Part shown: piece after piece, positions 1 to 9,428 of the stretch
Layout: every line of letters begins with the position of its first letter
Position numbering within the stretch: position 1 is the first letter of the stretch
Assembly (NCBI RefSeq): GCF_030161235.1
Contig: NZ_BSPW01000028.1
Location: forward strand, 1 to 56,443
Length of the DNA: 56,443 bases
Reading direction: 5' to 3'
DNA from: Vibrio zhanjiangensis
Lineage (GTDB): Bacteria > Pseudomonadota > Gammaproteobacteria > Enterobacterales > Vibrionaceae
Notes under the pieces: generated by a model
Databases searched by the model: none
Told to the model about the DNA's origin: nothing
The model's input: only the letters and a program-made list of their open reading frames with translations
Program-made: the position numbers and the translations under genes

Positions 1-13
1 AGTTAACGTAATG

Positions 14-55
14 ACAAAGTCGCTTGGTAATTAAGGTACGACAGAATCGCTTGGT
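14..55 (+). repeat. Imperfect direct repeat, period 27, at the broken edge of cytR
   Basis: ACAAAGTCGCTTGGT at 14-28 and ACAGAATCGCTTGGT at 41-55 match at 13 of 15 bases with a 27-base period. Each copy would encode the CytR residues just before the intact part. An 11-base stretch (56-66) then separates the second copy from the intact cytR frame. Confidence 0.6.
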
Positions 56-66
56 GATCACACGGT

Positions 67-300
67 TTGCGGGTTCCTCATGATTTGTCAGTGGTCGGTT
101 TCGATGATATTCATTTTGCACAATATTGCGATCCACCATTAACAACGATTTCGCAGCCGCGTTATGAAATAGGTCGTCAGGCTATGCTGATGATGCTGGA
201 TCTCTTGCGAGGGCATGAGGTTCGCGCAGGCTCTCGTCTACTTGAGACCCAATTAATTATCAGAGAGAGCGCCGCGCCTCCTAGAAGCAGAAGTTGCTAA
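67..300 (+). CDS. cytR: CytR C-terminal fragment (LacI-family repressor), 5' part missing or broken
   Basis: This is the last 77 codons of the LacI/GalR-family cytidine repressor. The segment VVGFDDIHFAQYCDPPLTTI is the conserved effector-domain end of CytR, and ftsN follows as it does in E. coli and Vibrio. CytR controls nucleoside uptake and catabolism, and in Vibrio also natural competence. The DNA-binding domain lies outside the window. The reading frame cannot be followed to position 1: an in-frame TGA lies at 55-57. The expected preceding residues (KSLG) appear twice in another frame, at 17-28 and 44-55. TTG at 67 is only the edge of the open stretch, not a believable start. It is either a disrupted gene or an error at a contig end. 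Confidence 0.8.
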   Translation: MRVPHDLSVVGFDDIHFAQYCDPPLTTISQPRYEIGRQAMLMMLDLLRGHEVRAGSRLLETQLIIRESAAPPRSRSC

Positions 301-408
301 CAGCATAATCACGCTTTCACTGATTTTTACATTCTCCTATGTATTGCATGGCAATCATTACATGCGTTTGCATTTCTATAGAGAATGGCTATCTCGCCTT
401 TGGCAATT

Positions 409-434
409 AAGCGATACATTTTGATGTGTCGCTT
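409..434 (+). terminator. Hairpin downstream of cytR, possible terminator
   Basis: AAGCGATACA (409-418) pairs with TGTGTCGCTT (425-434) over a six-base loop, with one G-U pair. There is no strong T-tract after it, so termination is only a possibility. Confidence 0.3.
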
Positions 435-508
435 CCATTTCATCACTGTCATCAAAGGTCAATCTGGATTACCATAGCGATAGAAGTAACCGACATTGAT
501 TGACAACA

Positions 509-1051
509 GTGGCAAATAGAGATTACGTAAAACGCGGTCGCGGCAATAGCGGAAAAAAAACACAACGTAATAAACCATCATCATCAAGAAAACCATGGCG
601 AAGTGGTTTGTTGGCTGTGGGTTTGCTTGGTGTGTTCGGTTATGGGCTTTATACCCTGAGTAATGATCCAGAGCCTCCTCAACCTCTAGTGCAGCAAGCC
701 AAGCCAAAACCTAAAACTCAAAAACTGCTTCCTCCACCTCCAGAGGAGAAGTGGGATTACGTTGAATCTCTACCAAGTCGAGAAATCGAAGTGACAGCAA
801 AAGAGCAAGTTGTTTCGGAGATTCCTTACATAATGCAATGCGGGGCTTACACCAATGCAGCACAAGCCGAAGCTCGTAAGCTGGATATTGCTTTTCAAGG
901 CATAAACAGCAAAATACGGAAAAAAGAAGACAGCAAATGGTATCGCGTTGTTCTGGGACCTTATAAATACAAGCGTGACGCCGAAAGAGATAAACATAAG
1001 CTGCAACGCGCCAAAATTGAGCCATGCGCAATATGGAAAGATACGCAATAG
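509..1051 (+). CDS. ftsN: Cell division protein FtsN
   Basis: FtsN is the late divisome component that triggers septal peptidoglycan synthesis. The 180-residue product has a short basic cytoplasmic end beginning MANRDYVKRGRG, one membrane helix at about residues 33-50, a proline- and lysine-rich periplasmic linker, and a C-terminal SPOR domain from about residue 107 that binds denuded septal glycan. I chose GTG at 509 because FtsN family proteins begin MA.RDYV. A TTG at 500 would add three residues, and neither start has a good ribosome-binding site. The gene sits between cytR and hslVU as in E. coli and is shorter than the E. coli protein (319 residues) because the linker is short. Confidence 0.9.
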   Translation: MANRDYVKRGRGNSGKKTQRNKPSSSRKPWRSGLLAVGLLGVFGYGLYTLSNDPEPPQPLVQQAKPKPKTQKLLPPPPEEKWDYVESLPSREIEVTAKEQVVSEIPYIMQCGAYTNAAQAEARKLDIAFQGINSKIRKKEDSKWYRVVLGPYKYKRDAERDKHKLQRAKIEPCAIWKDTQ

Positions 1052-1231
1052 ATCTCTGGTGTCGTGCGCTTGGCTGTGTCAGCGGGTTTGCTGTTAGATT
1101 TTTATAGCTTGGTCCTTGATGGGTTAAGATCTGACGATTGAAGAGGTGTTATGGGCCGGCATAGCAAATTAATTTGTAGACGACTGATATACGCCCCATT
1201 CAAATTGATATTATCAACAGAAGTGCTTTTT

Positions 1232-1262
1232 CCCTTGAATTTGTCATTTCTTAGCCTCATAT
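1232..1262 (+). promoter_or_regulatory. Sigma-32 (heat-shock) type promoter for hslVU
   Basis: CCCTTGAA at 1232-1239 and CCTCATAT at 1255-1262, 15 bases apart, fit the RpoH pattern (CTTGAA ... CCCCATNT). Transcription would begin near 1269 and give a leader of about 36 bases before hslV. The hslVU operon is a known RpoH target in E. coli. Confidence 0.7.
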
Positions 1263-1304
1263 ATTGTCTAACATTGAAATTAAAATAATTATGAGGCCCT
1301 ACTC

Positions 1305-1847
1305 GTGACTACTATTGTATCTGTACGTCGAAACAACAAAGTCGTCATCGCAGGTGATGGACAAGTATCACTGGGTAACACTGTAATGAAAGGCAATGCG
1401 CGTAAAGTTCGTCGCCTATACAATAATAAAGTGTTGGCTGGTTTTGCTGGTGGCACAGCCGATGCGTTTACTCTTTTTGAGCGTTTTGAAAGCAAACTGC
1501 AAATGCATCAGGGGCATCTGACTAAGGCTGCCGTTGAACTCGCTAAAGATTGGCGCAGTGACCGAGCGTTGAGAAAATTGGAAGCTTTGTTGGCGGTAGC
1601 AGATGAGACAGCGTCGCTGATTATTACCGGAAACGGCGATGTTGTTCAGCCAGAAAATGATCTGATTGCGATTGGTTCTGGCGGTAACTTTGCCCAAGCG
1701 GCCGCAACGGCATTATTAGAAAACACTGAGTTAGACGCGCGTGAAATTGCCGAGAAGTCACTAAAAATTGCGGGTGATATCTGTGTGTTCACTAACCAAT
1801 ACCACACTATCGAAGAACTAGAAACGCCAGCCGCTGAAGCTGAATAA
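1305..1847 (+). CDS. hslV: ATP-dependent protease peptidase subunit HslV (ClpQ)
   Basis: HslV is the proteasome-like N-terminal-nucleophile peptidase of the HslUV complex, which degrades misfolded and regulatory proteins in the cytoplasm. The 180-codon product begins MTTIVSVRR; after Met removal Thr becomes the catalytic residue. The [20 protein letters not shown] segment and the IGSGGN motif are typical, and the length is close to that of the E. coli protein. The GTG start at 1305 follows a GAGG ribosome-binding site at 1293-1296. hslU follows after 37 bases, so the two form an operon, read from the heat-shock promoter just upstream. Confidence 0.96.
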   Translation: MTTIVSVRRNNKVVIAGDGQVSLGNTVMKGNARKVRRLYNNKVLAGFAGGTADAFTLFERFESKLQMHQGHLTKAAVELAKDWRSDRALRKLEALLAVADETASLIITGNGDVVQPENDLIAIGSGGNFAQAAATALLENTELDAREIAEKSLKIAGDICVFTNQYHTIEELETPAAEAE

Positions 1848-1884
1848 ACAAAGATAGTGGTTATAGAATTTAAGGAATTTGATT

Positions 1885-3216
1885 ATGTCTGAAATGACTC
1901 CTCGCGAAATTGTTCATGAGCTCAATTGCCATATTATTGGTCAAGATAAAGCCAAACGTTCTGTTGCCATCGCTTTGCGTAACCGTTGGAGAAGAATGCA
2001 ATTAGAGGAAAGCTTACGAGTTGAAGTGACCCCTAAGAATATTCTGATGATAGGCCCAACAGGTGTCGGTAAAACCGAAATAGCTCGTCGCCTTGCTAAG
2101 CTGGCTAACGCGCCTTTTATCAAAGTTGAGGCGACAAAGTTTACAGAGGTTGGCTATGTGGGTAAAGAAGTGGAAACGATTATCCGTGACTTGACCGATG
2201 TGGCGATTAAGATGACTCATCAACAAGCGATGGAAAAGGTCAAATTCCGAGCTGAAGAGCAAGCAGAAGAGCGCATTTTGGATGCACTTCTGCCGCCAGC
2301 ACGTGATGCTTGGGGACAAAACGAGCAAAGCGATGAAAACTCCAATACTCGTCAGGCTTTTCGCAAGAAATTGCGTGAGGGCAAGTTAGACGACAAGGAA
2401 ATTGAAGTTGATGTTGCGGCACCACAAATGGGGGTTGAAATCATGGCGCCTCCAGGAATGGAAGAAATGACGAACCAGCTTCAAGGTATGTTCCAAAATT
2501 TAGCAGGGGATACCAAGAGAAAGCGCAAACTTAAGATTAAGGATGCGTTTAAAGCGTTGACCGAAGAAGAAGCCGCCAAGTTAGTTAATCAGGAAGAGCT
2601 CAAAGAGCAGGCCATTTTCAATGTTGAGAACAATGGCATTGTATTTATCGATGAAATCGACAAAATCTGCAAGCGTGGTGAGAGTTCAGGCCCTGATGTC
2701 TCTCGTGAGGGTGTGCAGAGAGACTTACTGCCTTTGATAGAGGGCAGTACCGTATCGACTAAGCATGGTATGGTGAAAACGGATCATATCTTATTCGTGG
2801 CCTCAGGTGCATTCCAAGTCGCTAGACCATCGGATCTTATTCCAGAGCTTCAAGGACGCTTGCCGATTCGAGTTGAACTTGAAGCCTTGTCAAGTGATGA
2901 CTTTAAGCGCATTTTGACCGAGCCAAAAGCCTCTTTGACAGAGCAATATGTTGCGCTGATGAAAACAGAGCAAGTGGACATTGAGTTCACTCAAGATGGC
3001 ATCGCGCAAATTGCGGATGCGGCTTGGACGGTCAATGAAACCACTGAAAATATCGGTGCTCGCCGTTTACATACGGTTATGGAACGTTTAATGGACGAAA
3101 TTTCGTTCGAGGCGACAGATAAAGCGGGTTCCAAGCTGACGATTGATGCCCAATATGTAAAAGAAAAGCTCGGCGACACCATAGAAGACGAAGATCTCAG
3201 CCGCTTTATTCTTTAG
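1885..3216 (+). CDS. hslU: ATP-dependent protease ATPase subunit HslU (ClpY)
   Basis: HslU is the AAA+ unfoldase that feeds substrates into HslV. The 443-residue product has the same length as the E. coli protein. Walker A is GPTGVGKT (57-64), the pore loop GYVG is at 90-93, an intermediate I-domain spans roughly 110-240, and Walker B is IVFIDEID (252-259). The C-terminus ends RFIL, the tail that docks into HslV. ATG 1885 is preceded by AAGGA at 1872-1876; a TTG six bases earlier is not needed. The gene ends just before a good terminator, and menA does not follow as in E. coli; menA lies at 50.4 kb here. Confidence 0.97.
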   Translation: MSEMTPREIVHELNCHIIGQDKAKRSVAIALRNRWRRMQLEESLRVEVTPKNILMIGPTGVGKTEIARRLAKLANAPFIKVEATKFTEVGYVGKEVETIIRDLTDVAIKMTHQQAMEKVKFRAEEQAEERILDALLPPARDAWGQNEQSDENSNTRQAFRKKLREGKLDDKEIEVDVAAPQMGVEIMAPPGMEEMTNQLQGMFQNLAGDTKRKRKLKIKDAFKALTEEEAAKLVNQEELKEQAIFNVENNGIVFIDEIDKICKRGESSGPDVSREGVQRDLLPLIEGSTVSTKHGMVKTDHILFVASGAFQVARPSDLIPELQGRLPIRVELEALSSDDFKRILTEPKASLTEQYVALMKTEQVDIEFTQDGIAQIADAAWTVNETTENIGARRLHTVMERLMDEISFEATDKAGSKLTIDAQYVKEKLGDTIEDEDLSRFIL

Positions 3217-3241
3217 CTTGAAGCTTAACATTTCTTAGTAG

Positions 3242-3268
3242 AGCCGATCACAAGATCGGCTTTTTCTT
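3242..3268 (+). terminator. Rho-independent terminator of hslVU
   Basis: AGCCGATC (3242-3249), a four-base loop and GATCGGCT (3254-3261) are followed by a T-rich run. It lies 25 bases past the hslU stop. Confidence 0.88.
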
Positions 3269-3390
3269 TGCCTATATCCCGTTAGAAAATTTGTTCTGAC
3301 TCTCAGTGTTTTCCTTTGGCATCTTTTTGTTGATACGCCAAAGCAAAGGGTCGCTATATTGGAATGATATTAAAAGTGCAAGGAAATCAT

Positions 3391-4074
3391 ATGTCGAGCC
3401 TAGAATCTCATTATCCACTGAGCGATTTTATTGAATATCCAGCGGAGGAAATGTCTGCTCGTGCCGAGCAAAATTACCAGCAACTTAAACGTCGTCATTC
3501 GATTCGACAGTTTTCACACAGGCCTGTCGCCAAAGAGGTCATTGAAAACTGTATACGTGCCGCAGGAACAGCGCCAAGCGGTGCGAATCATCAGCCTTGG
3601 CATTTTGTTGCCATTCATAATAGCCAAGTAAAAGGACAGATAAGACAGGCCGCTGAAGAGCTTGAACAATCGTTTTATCAAGGACGGGCTGGGCAAGAGT
3701 GGTTAGAGGCACTAAAGCCTCTAGGAACGGACGCTGATAAACCATACTTGGAGAAAGCTCCATGGCTAATTGCTGTTTTTGCCAAGAAAAAAGGTGGTTT
3801 GAACAATGATGGGGAGCAGACCAACTACTATGTCCATGAATCTGTGGGTATTGCGACAGGTTTTTTGTTGCAGGCTTTACATAATGCCGGATTAGCCACG
3901 TTGACGCATACTCCTAAACCTATGAGCTTTTTGACCGGTATTTGTGGTCGTGACTCAGACGTGGAGAGACCATATATGTTAATCGTCACTGGCTACCCTG
4001 ACACTGGAGCGACGATACCGGCCCATGCACTAAATAAGAAAACACTTGATGATATTGCGACCTTTATTGAATAG
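3391..4074 (+). CDS. Nitroreductase-family FMN oxidoreductase
   Basis: A 227-residue member of the nitroreductase fold. The N-terminal RRHSIRQFSHRPV segment (FMN phosphate-binding arginines), TAPSGANHQPWHFV and the C-terminal VTGYPD are family signatures. The layout with a longer N-terminal extension resembles the iodotyrosine-deiodinase-like/BluB-related branch rather than NfsA or NfsB. These enzymes use FMN and NAD(P)H; the natural substrate here is unknown. ATG 3391 has AAGGA at 3380-3384; an ATG at 3364 in the same frame would add nine residues. The gene is alone, between the hslU terminator and the convergent frd operon, so its context does not reveal a role. Confidence 0.82.
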   Translation: MSSLESHYPLSDFIEYPAEEMSARAEQNYQQLKRRHSIRQFSHRPVAKEVIENCIRAAGTAPSGANHQPWHFVAIHNSQVKGQIRQAAEELEQSFYQGRAGQEWLEALKPLGTDADKPYLEKAPWLIAVFAKKKGGLNNDGEQTNYYVHESVGIATGFLLQALHNAGLATLTHTPKPMSFLTGICGRDSDVERPYMLIVTGYPDTGATIPAHALNKKTLDDIATFIE

Positions 4075-4161
4075 CTGTAGCCAGAGGTAAATACGGCTGA
4101 AGATAGTGGGCCTACTTGTCACCAAATAAACTTATTGTGCTAGTCAGGCCCAGTTTTATGT

Positions 4162-4539
4162 CTATATCATGACGACAAGCAGTACCGCTAGGGCTGATAT
4201 AAGGCCCGAAAAAGCATAACATGCTATTTTGCCCGCCAGTCCAGCGTGTATTTTTAGATCGTGCATACCATGATGGATACGATGCATCGCATGCCACATG
4301 GGAAGTGCTAGAGTTGCAATAATAAATAGCCCGCCAATCACGCTGCTAGCAAAGCCTTTTACACGCTCATAATCTAGTGCATCTGAATCAATCAATCCCG
4401 TAGGAACCAAGATTCCCAATACTAGAATGGTGACTGGAGTGATCATCGCAAACCATGTTCCCCCAGCGCCAAACAAGCTCCACCAAATAGGCTCATCGGA
4501 ACGCTTTGGTGCAGTATCAACGGAAAAATTCGTTTTCAT
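4162..4539 (-). CDS. frdD: Fumarate reductase membrane subunit FrdD
   Basis: FrdD is one of two hydrophobic anchor subunits that bind the FrdAB head to the inner membrane and form the menaquinol site. The 125-residue protein has three predicted membrane helices (about residues 25-50, 65-90 and 100-125) and the [13 protein letters not shown] segment typical of FrdD. It is the last gene of frdABCD, 12 bases after frdC. Downstream, a GGGCCT/AGGCCCA inverted repeat with a long loop lies between this gene and the convergent nitroreductase, but I see no clear terminator. Confidence 0.93.
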   Translation of the reverse strand: MKTNFSVDTAPKRSDEPIWWSLFGAGGTWFAMITPVTILVLGILVPTGLIDSDALDYERVKGFASSVIGGLFIIATLALPMWHAMHRIHHGMHDLKIHAGLAGKIACYAFSGLISALAVLLVVMI

Positions 4540-4551
4540 AGTCTTCGCTCC

Positions 4552-4935
4552 TTACACCACAATCAGCACAATTAGGGAAATAAACACTACGGCTGCCCAT
4601 TGCGTCATCACAATCAGCTTTTTATCGATGAGCTTGGCTTTGAATCGAATCGGTACCACCTGAGGCATCATGCTAAAAAAGGTTTGTGCATGAAAGAGAC
4701 TGCCGATCAAAGCCACAAGGTTAATCAGGATAACAATAGGATTGGCCATAAATTCAAGCCAAGTGTGCCAAGCTTCGGGGCCTCTCACTAAGGCAGCCAG
4801 ACCAATGGTCAGAAATATCGTAAAGATCACCAAGGGGAGTACCGTCGCCTCTCTTAGCATATAGAAACGATAGAAGGGATGATTTTTCCACCACGTTGGT
4901 GTGATTTCTCGGATGTAGGGTTTTCTATTACTCAT
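4552..4935 (-). CDS. frdC: Fumarate reductase membrane subunit FrdC
   Basis: FrdC is the second membrane anchor of quinol:fumarate reductase. The 127-residue product begins MSNRKPYIREITPTWWK, a conserved FrdC start, and has three helices (about residues 28-50, 65-88 and 105-127). Glu29 of the FrdC signature (LREATVLPL) can be seen; in E. coli this residue helps menaquinol binding. It is separated from frdB by two bases, so translation is probably coupled. Confidence 0.94.
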   Translation of the reverse strand: MSNRKPYIREITPTWWKNHPFYRFYMLREATVLPLVIFTIFLTIGLAALVRGPEAWHTWLEFMANPIVILINLVALIGSLFHAQTFFSMMPQVVPIRFKAKLIDKKLIVMTQWAAVVFISLIVLIVV

Positions 4936-4937
4936 CC

Positions 4938-5696
4938 TTAAGCCTCCTGTGATGCGGGTTTGCCATCAGGTTTAAACATAGCAATGACAAAATCCATCGA
5001 AGATTCTACCTTACCTTGATTGACGGCAGCGGCGGGGTCGACATTTTTTGGGCATACTTCAGAGCAATAACCAACAAAAGTACATCCCCAAGCACCATTG
5101 GCACCATTGATCATAGCCATACGTTGAGATTTACCATTATCTCGGCTATCCAAGTTATAGCGATGGGCTAAAGTCAGTGCAGCAGGCCCAATAAACTCTG
5201 GGTTGAGACCAAATTGAGGACAGGCCGCGTAACATAATCCGCAGTTTATGCAGCCTGCAAATTGCTTATATTTGGCCATTTGTTCCGGAGTCTGGATATT
5301 GGCGCCATCTTCCGGTGTGCGATCATTGCCGATGATATAGGGCTTGATGGCTTCGAGGCGCTCGATAAAAGGCGTCATATCAACAATCAAGTCTTTTTCA
5401 ATAGGAAAGTTAGCCAGAGGTTCAATTTTGATTCCATTCGGATAGTCGCGCAAAAAGCTTTTACACGCCAATTTGGGTACACCATTGACCATGATTCCAC
5501 AAGAGCCACAGATTGCCATTCGGCACGACCACCGATAGGAGAGGTTTTTATCCAAGTTATCTTTGATATAACCAAGAGCATCCAAGGTAGACATAGTGTC
5601 ATCAAAGGGGACATCAAAGCTTTGCCAATGCGGTTTTGCGTCTTGTTCAGGATCGTATCGCAAAATTTCGATTTTTTGGATTCGACTATTCGACAT
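4938..5696 (-). CDS. frdB: Fumarate reductase iron-sulfur subunit FrdB
   Basis: FrdB carries electrons from the quinol site to the FAD of FrdA. The 252-residue protein shows all three cluster motifs: the [2Fe-2S] cysteines C58, C63, C66 and C78; the [4Fe-4S] motif C149-C152-C155 with C159; and the [3Fe-4S] set C205, C211 and C215. Its ATG overlaps the frdA stop codon by one base (TAATG), which suggests translational coupling. The complex lets the cell respire fumarate anaerobically, consistent with menA and a Dcu antiporter elsewhere in the window. Confidence 0.96.
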   Translation of the reverse strand: MSNSRIQKIEILRYDPEQDAKPHWQSFDVPFDDTMSTLDALGYIKDNLDKNLSYRWSCRMAICGSCGIMVNGVPKLACKSFLRDYPNGIKIEPLANFPIEKDLIVDMTPFIERLEAIKPYIIGNDRTPEDGANIQTPEQMAKYKQFAGCINCGLCYAACPQFGLNPEFIGPAALTLAHRYNLDSRDNGKSQRMAMINGANGAWGCTFVGYCSEVCPKNVDPAAAVNQGKVESSMDFVIAMFKPDGKPASQEA

Positions 5697-7501
5697 TACA
5701 TGCCCTCCTGTAATGAATTGGCATTTTCCTGAGCTGCGGCTTTTTCTGCCGCTTCGCCGTACAGACGAGCCTTTGGTTGTGATTTGGTAATCGTCACATC
5801 ACTGTATTCGATGTTTGGGGCAGCATTGTGGTTAAAGAAAGCCAAAGAGTGTTTGAGGAAATTGACGTCATCTCTTTCTGTACAGCCCTCATCAAGGCGT
5901 TGATGGGCACCGCGAGATTCTCTGCGTAGCATGGCAGAATGTACCATGGCTTCTGCAACTTCCAACCCGTAACCTACCTCAATAGCGTAAAGGAGGTCAG
6001 TATTAAATACCTTGCCCTTATCTTTTATGCTCACTCGTTTGAAGCGTTCTTTGAGTTCCGCAATTTTATCCATGGTCGCTTGCATCAAGTCGTGTTGACG
6101 GTAAATACCACACCCAGCTTCCATAGTATGGCCCATTTCGTTACGTATATCGGCCCAGTTTTCGTCGCCTTCTTGATTGATTAGGCTGTTGATTCTCTCT
6201 TCAACTGATTGAACTTGTTCAGATATGGCGGTTTGGTTCCAACCTGTAAAGTTTTCAGCATGTTTGACAGCTTGTTCACCCGCGACTCGACCAAAGACCA
6301 CAAATTCAGCCAGTGAGTTCGAGCCTAAACGATTGGCGCCATGAAGCCCGACAGAAGCACATTCTCCTACAGCAAACAGGCCTTTGATTCGAGTCTCACA
6401 CTCTTGGTTTGTTTCGATACCGCCCATGGTGTAGTGGACGGTGGGTCGAATGGGTATTGGCTCTTTCGCAGGATCAACATTGACATATGCCTTTGCCAGT
6501 TCACAGATGAAAGGTAAGCGCTCTTGCAGGTATTCTTCTCCTAAATGACGAAGATCTAAATGGACGACGTCGCCAAGAGGATGTTTGATGGTATTGCCTT
6601 TTTGTTGTTCGTGCCAAAACGCTTGAGAAACTTTATCGCGTGGGCCAAGTTCCATGTATTTATTTTTGGGCTGGCCGACCGGCGTTTCTGGCCCCATGCC
6701 ATAATCTTGCAAATATCGATAACCATCTTTGTTAACTATGATGCCACCTTCACCACGGCAGCCCTCGGTCATCAATATCCCCGTACCGGGTAATCCTGTG
6801 GGATGGTATTGAACAAACTCCATATCTCTGAGTGGTACGCCATGACGATAAGCCATTGCCATGCCATCACCAGTCACAATGCCTCCATTGGTATTGCAGT
6901 GATAAACACGACCTGCGCCCCCTGTGGCCAATACAACAGATTTGGCTTTTATCGTGATGAGTTCACCCTCAGACATTTGAATCGCGACCAGTCCTTGGAT
7001 CTCGCCGTTGTCAACGAGCAGATCAAGCACAAAATACTCATCCAGTCTTTTGATGTTTTTGTACTTTATTGAGGTTTGAAACAGGGTATGTAGCATATGA
7101 AAGCCGGTCTTATCCGCAGCAAACCAAGTCCGTTCTACTTTCATGCCCCCAAATCGGCGCACATTGACCTCACCGTTGGGTTTTCGGCTCCATGGGCAAC
7201 CCCATTGCTCCATTTGGATCATTTCACGAGTTGCATTTTCTACAAAATATTCGACGACATCCTGTTCGCAGAGCCAGTCACCTCCCCCAACAGTATCGTT
7301 GAAGTGGTTGTCTAAGCTATCTTCATCCTTGATAACTGCTGCTGAGCCACCTTCTGCTGCGACGGTATGAGAACGCATTGGGTAAACTTTAGAGATCAGT
7401 GCGATGTCTAAATCAGGGTTTGCTTCAGCTGCTGCAATAGCAGTACGAAGACCAGCACCGCCGGCGCCGATGACTGCGATATCTGTGGTGATAGTTTGCA
7501 C
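5696..7501 (-). CDS. frdA: Fumarate reductase flavoprotein subunit FrdA
   Basis: FrdA reduces fumarate to succinate at a covalently bound FAD. The 601-residue protein has the GAGGAG nucleotide-binding loop (12-17), His45 within SHTVAAEGG as the FAD attachment residue, and the [11 protein letters not shown] and [10 protein letters not shown] segments of the family. Length and start match the E. coli enzyme. It is the first gene of frdABCD; the promoter must lie in the 409-base gap to epmA, where a CRP-type palindrome can be seen but no convincing FNR box. Confidence 0.97.
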   Translation of the reverse strand: MQTITTDIAVIGAGGAGLRTAIAAAEANPDLDIALISKVYPMRSHTVAAEGGSAAVIKDEDSLDNHFNDTVGGGDWLCEQDVVEYFVENATREMIQMEQWGCPWSRKPNGEVNVRRFGGMKVERTWFAADKTGFHMLHTLFQTSIKYKNIKRLDEYFVLDLLVDNGEIQGLVAIQMSEGELITIKAKSVVLATGGAGRVYHCNTNGGIVTGDGMAMAYRHGVPLRDMEFVQYHPTGLPGTGILMTEGCRGEGGIIVNKDGYRYLQDYGMGPETPVGQPKNKYMELGPRDKVSQAFWHEQQKGNTIKHPLGDVVHLDLRHLGEEYLQERLPFICELAKAYVNVDPAKEPIPIRPTVHYTMGGIETNQECETRIKGLFAVGECASVGLHGANRLGSNSLAEFVVFGRVAGEQAVKHAENFTGWNQTAISEQVQSVEERINSLINQEGDENWADIRNEMGHTMEAGCGIYRQHDLMQATMDKIAELKERFKRVSIKDKGKVFNTDLLYAIEVGYGLEVAEAMVHSAMLRRESRGAHQRLDEGCTERDDVNFLKHSLAFFNHNAAPNIEYSDVTITKSQPKARLYGEAAEKAAAQENANSLQEGM

Positions 7502-7910
7502 AGTTATCCTCCAGTATGAAATTGCGGAGTTATCCGCTTGTTATTGTCAAAAGGGTAATCCCCATAAAGATTAGGGTTAGTGTAAAAGAGAGGCAGAAGA
7601 CAAAAATTGATGTATTTAGGTTTTTGCTCTGGTAATCAGCTGCAACGCATAAAAAATCTGCGTAATGTGAGTGTTATCACGACATATTTATAATCTAATT
7701 GCCATTCGGTGGGGGGAATGACGCTGGTGGATGGTTTGGTCACGACAGTCACTTGTTTATTCCAATGACTGTGGTTTTGTGAATTATTTTATCTATGTTG
7801 GGTTTTCAATCTTGAGTGTGTCTATGGAAAGGTCAGTCGTTATTGGGATTTGCAAACCTAATCAAAGGTGATAGTTTCCCACTTCAATTGAAATACATGA
7901 GTAGTCAAAC
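7502..7910. promoter_or_regulatory. Divergent frdA / epmA intergenic region
   Basis: These 409 bases separate two divergent genes and hold no plausible ORF. They contain a strong CRP-type palindrome (7666-7681) and a perfect TATAAT on the plus strand at 7689-7694, which could serve a rightward transcript. I looked for an FNR site (TTGATNNNNATCAA) because frd is FNR-activated in E. coli and found only half-sites. Confidence 0.6.
7666..7681. promoter_or_regulatory. Predicted CRP-cAMP binding site
   Basis: TGTGAGTGTTATCACG matches the CRP consensus TGTGA-N6-TCACA in nine of ten half-site positions. It lies 165 bases upstream of frdA and 230 bases upstream of epmA, so either gene, or both, could be the target. 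Confidence 0.65.
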
Positions 7911-8882
7911 ATGAGTATAACTTGGCAACCTGCAGCATCAATCGAACAACTCAAACTTAGGGCTGATTTACTGAGACAAATTCGTCAATTTTTCAGTGAT
8001 AGATCGGTATTGGAAGTTGATACGCCAGCGCTTAGTCATGCCACAGTGACGGATATGCATTTGCATACTTTTAAGACAGAGTTTGTGGGACCCAATTATG
8101 CTAGAGGCCAGACCTTATATTTAATGACTAGCCCTGAGTTTCACATGAAACGTTTGCTATCAGCAGGAAGCGGGTGTATTTACCAAATCGGTAAATCTTT
8201 CAGAAATGAAGAAAGTGGGCGCCATCATAATCCCGAGTTTACCATGTTAGAATGGTATCGAGTGGGTTTTGACCATCATAAATTAATGGATGAAATCGAT
8301 GAGCTTCTTCAATTGACTCTTAAAGTACCGTCAGCGAGTCGCGCCACTTATCAACAGGTGTTTCTAGACGTTTTAGGTATATGTCCCTTAGAGGCGTCGA
8401 TATCTGAGCTAAAAGACACTGCTAGTGTTTTAGGGCTTGGAGATATCGCTCAGGAGGAACAAGATAGAGATACCTTACTCCAGCTGTTGTTTAGTATTGG
8501 AATTGAACCTCAAATTGGTCAGCAGCACCCTATTTTTGTTTACGATTTTCCAGCATCGCAAGCTGCGCTTGCTAGAATTAGCCCTCAAGACTGTCGGGTT
8601 GCAGAGAGGTTTGAGGTCTATTTTAAAGGCGTTGAGCTTGCGAATGGTTTTCATGAACTTGATAGTGCAGAGGAGCAGTTGCAGCGTTTTGAAGACGATA
8701 ACCGCAAGCGCCAGCTTTCGGGGCTGCCGTCTCAGCCAATTGATTATCACCTAATCGCAGCGTTAAAGAATGGTTTACCTGACTGCGCTGGTGTTGCGCT
8801 AGGGGTTGATCGTCTTATGATGCTGGCGAATCAAATTGAACATATTGACCAAGTCATCGCTTTTCCTTTCGATAGAGCGTGA
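7911..8882 (+). CDS. epmA: EF-P--(R)-beta-lysine ligase EpmA (PoxA/GenX)
   Basis: EpmA is a truncated class II lysyl-tRNA synthetase paralogue that joins (R)-beta-lysine to Lys34 of elongation factor P. The 323-residue protein lacks the tRNA anticodon-binding domain, as expected for EpmA (E. coli 325 residues). It shows the class II catalytic motifs: [19 protein letters not shown] (motif 2) and [12 protein letters not shown] (motif 3). Its partners EpmB and EF-P are at 48.6-50.2 kb. It diverges from frdA, the same neighbourhood as in E. coli. Confidence 0.96.
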   Translation: MSITWQPAASIEQLKLRADLLRQIRQFFSDRSVLEVDTPALSHATVTDMHLHTFKTEFVGPNYARGQTLYLMTSPEFHMKRLLSAGSGCIYQIGKSFRNEESGRHHNPEFTMLEWYRVGFDHHKLMDEIDELLQLTLKVPSASRATYQQVFLDVLGICPLEASISELKDTASVLGLGDIAQEEQDRDTLLQLLFSIGIEPQIGQQHPIFVYDFPASQAALARISPQDCRVAERFEVYFKGVELANGFHELDSAEEQLQRFEDDNRKRQLSGLPSQPIDYHLIAALKNGLPDCAGVALGVDRLMMLANQIEHIDQVIAFPFDRA

Positions 8883-8897
8883 TTCTATAGGTTATGT

Positions 8898-8973
8898 CTC
8901 GCTAAGCGAGGACATCCTCGCTATACTGCCAGTCTAAATTTACATTTCAGGGCTGCTGCTAATAAGCAGCCCT
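8898..8973 (+). other. Cluster of inverted repeats between epmA and the rhodanese gene
   Basis: CTCGCT (898-903 of the 8 kb block), AGCGAGGA (8905-8912) and TCCTCGCT (8915-8922) can pair in competing ways. A second, separate stem is AGGGCTGCT (8949-8957) with AGCAGCCCT (8965-8973) over a seven-base loop. Neither has a T-tract. The second hairpin lies 21 bases upstream of the next start codon. Confidence 0.5.
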
Positions 8974-8993
8974 AGCATTGAAGAGCACGGGAC

Positions 8994-9428
8994 ATGCAAG
9001 AGTACATCGCATTTTTTCAAGAAAATATGATCCTTTCTTTGGTTTGGGTAGGCATATTGGTTGCCCTTATCATGAACATAGTAAAATCAAGCACAGCGGC
9101 TTACAAAGAAATCACCGCATCACAAACCACATACTTGATGAATAGAGAGAATGGCATTGTGGTTGATATTCGTAGTCAAGAAGATTATCGAAAAGGTCAT
9201 ATTACAGACGCAGTTCACATTTTGCCTTCTGATATCAAAGCGGGTAACTTAGGGAAACTTGAAAAGCATAAATCTAGCCCAATTATCCTAGTATGCCAGA
9301 CAGGTCAAACGGCTCAAGAGAGCGCTAACCTTCTAGCAAAAGGCGGATTTGAAAACGTCAACTTACTTAAAAATGGTTTAATTGCTTGGAATGAAGCAAA
9401 TCTACCATTAGTGAAAGGCAAAAAGTAA
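8994..9428 (+). CDS. yibN: Membrane-anchored rhodanese-like protein (YibN type)
   Basis: This 144-residue protein has one N-terminal membrane helix (about residues 13-30) followed by a rhodanese domain (about 40-138). The domain core VVDIRSQEDYRKGHITDAVH and the active-site loop CQTGQTAQES, with the catalytic Cys, are visible. The family can carry sulfur as a persulfide, but the physiological acceptor of YibN is not settled. In E. coli yibN precedes grxC-secB-gpsA-cysE; here secB follows after 133 bases and grxC is absent from the gap. Confidence 0.87.
   Translation: MQEYIAFFQENMILSLVWVGILVALIMNIVKSSTAAYKEITASQTTYLMNRENGIVVDIRSQEDYRKGHITDAVHILPSDIKAGNLGKLEKHKSSPIILVCQTGQTAQESANLLAKGGFENVNLLKNGLIAWNEANLPLVKGKK

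Noticed and set aside
711..1048. Minus-strand ORFs opposite ftsN
   Set aside because: They are shadows of the ftsN coding strand, with no ribosome-binding site or family signature.
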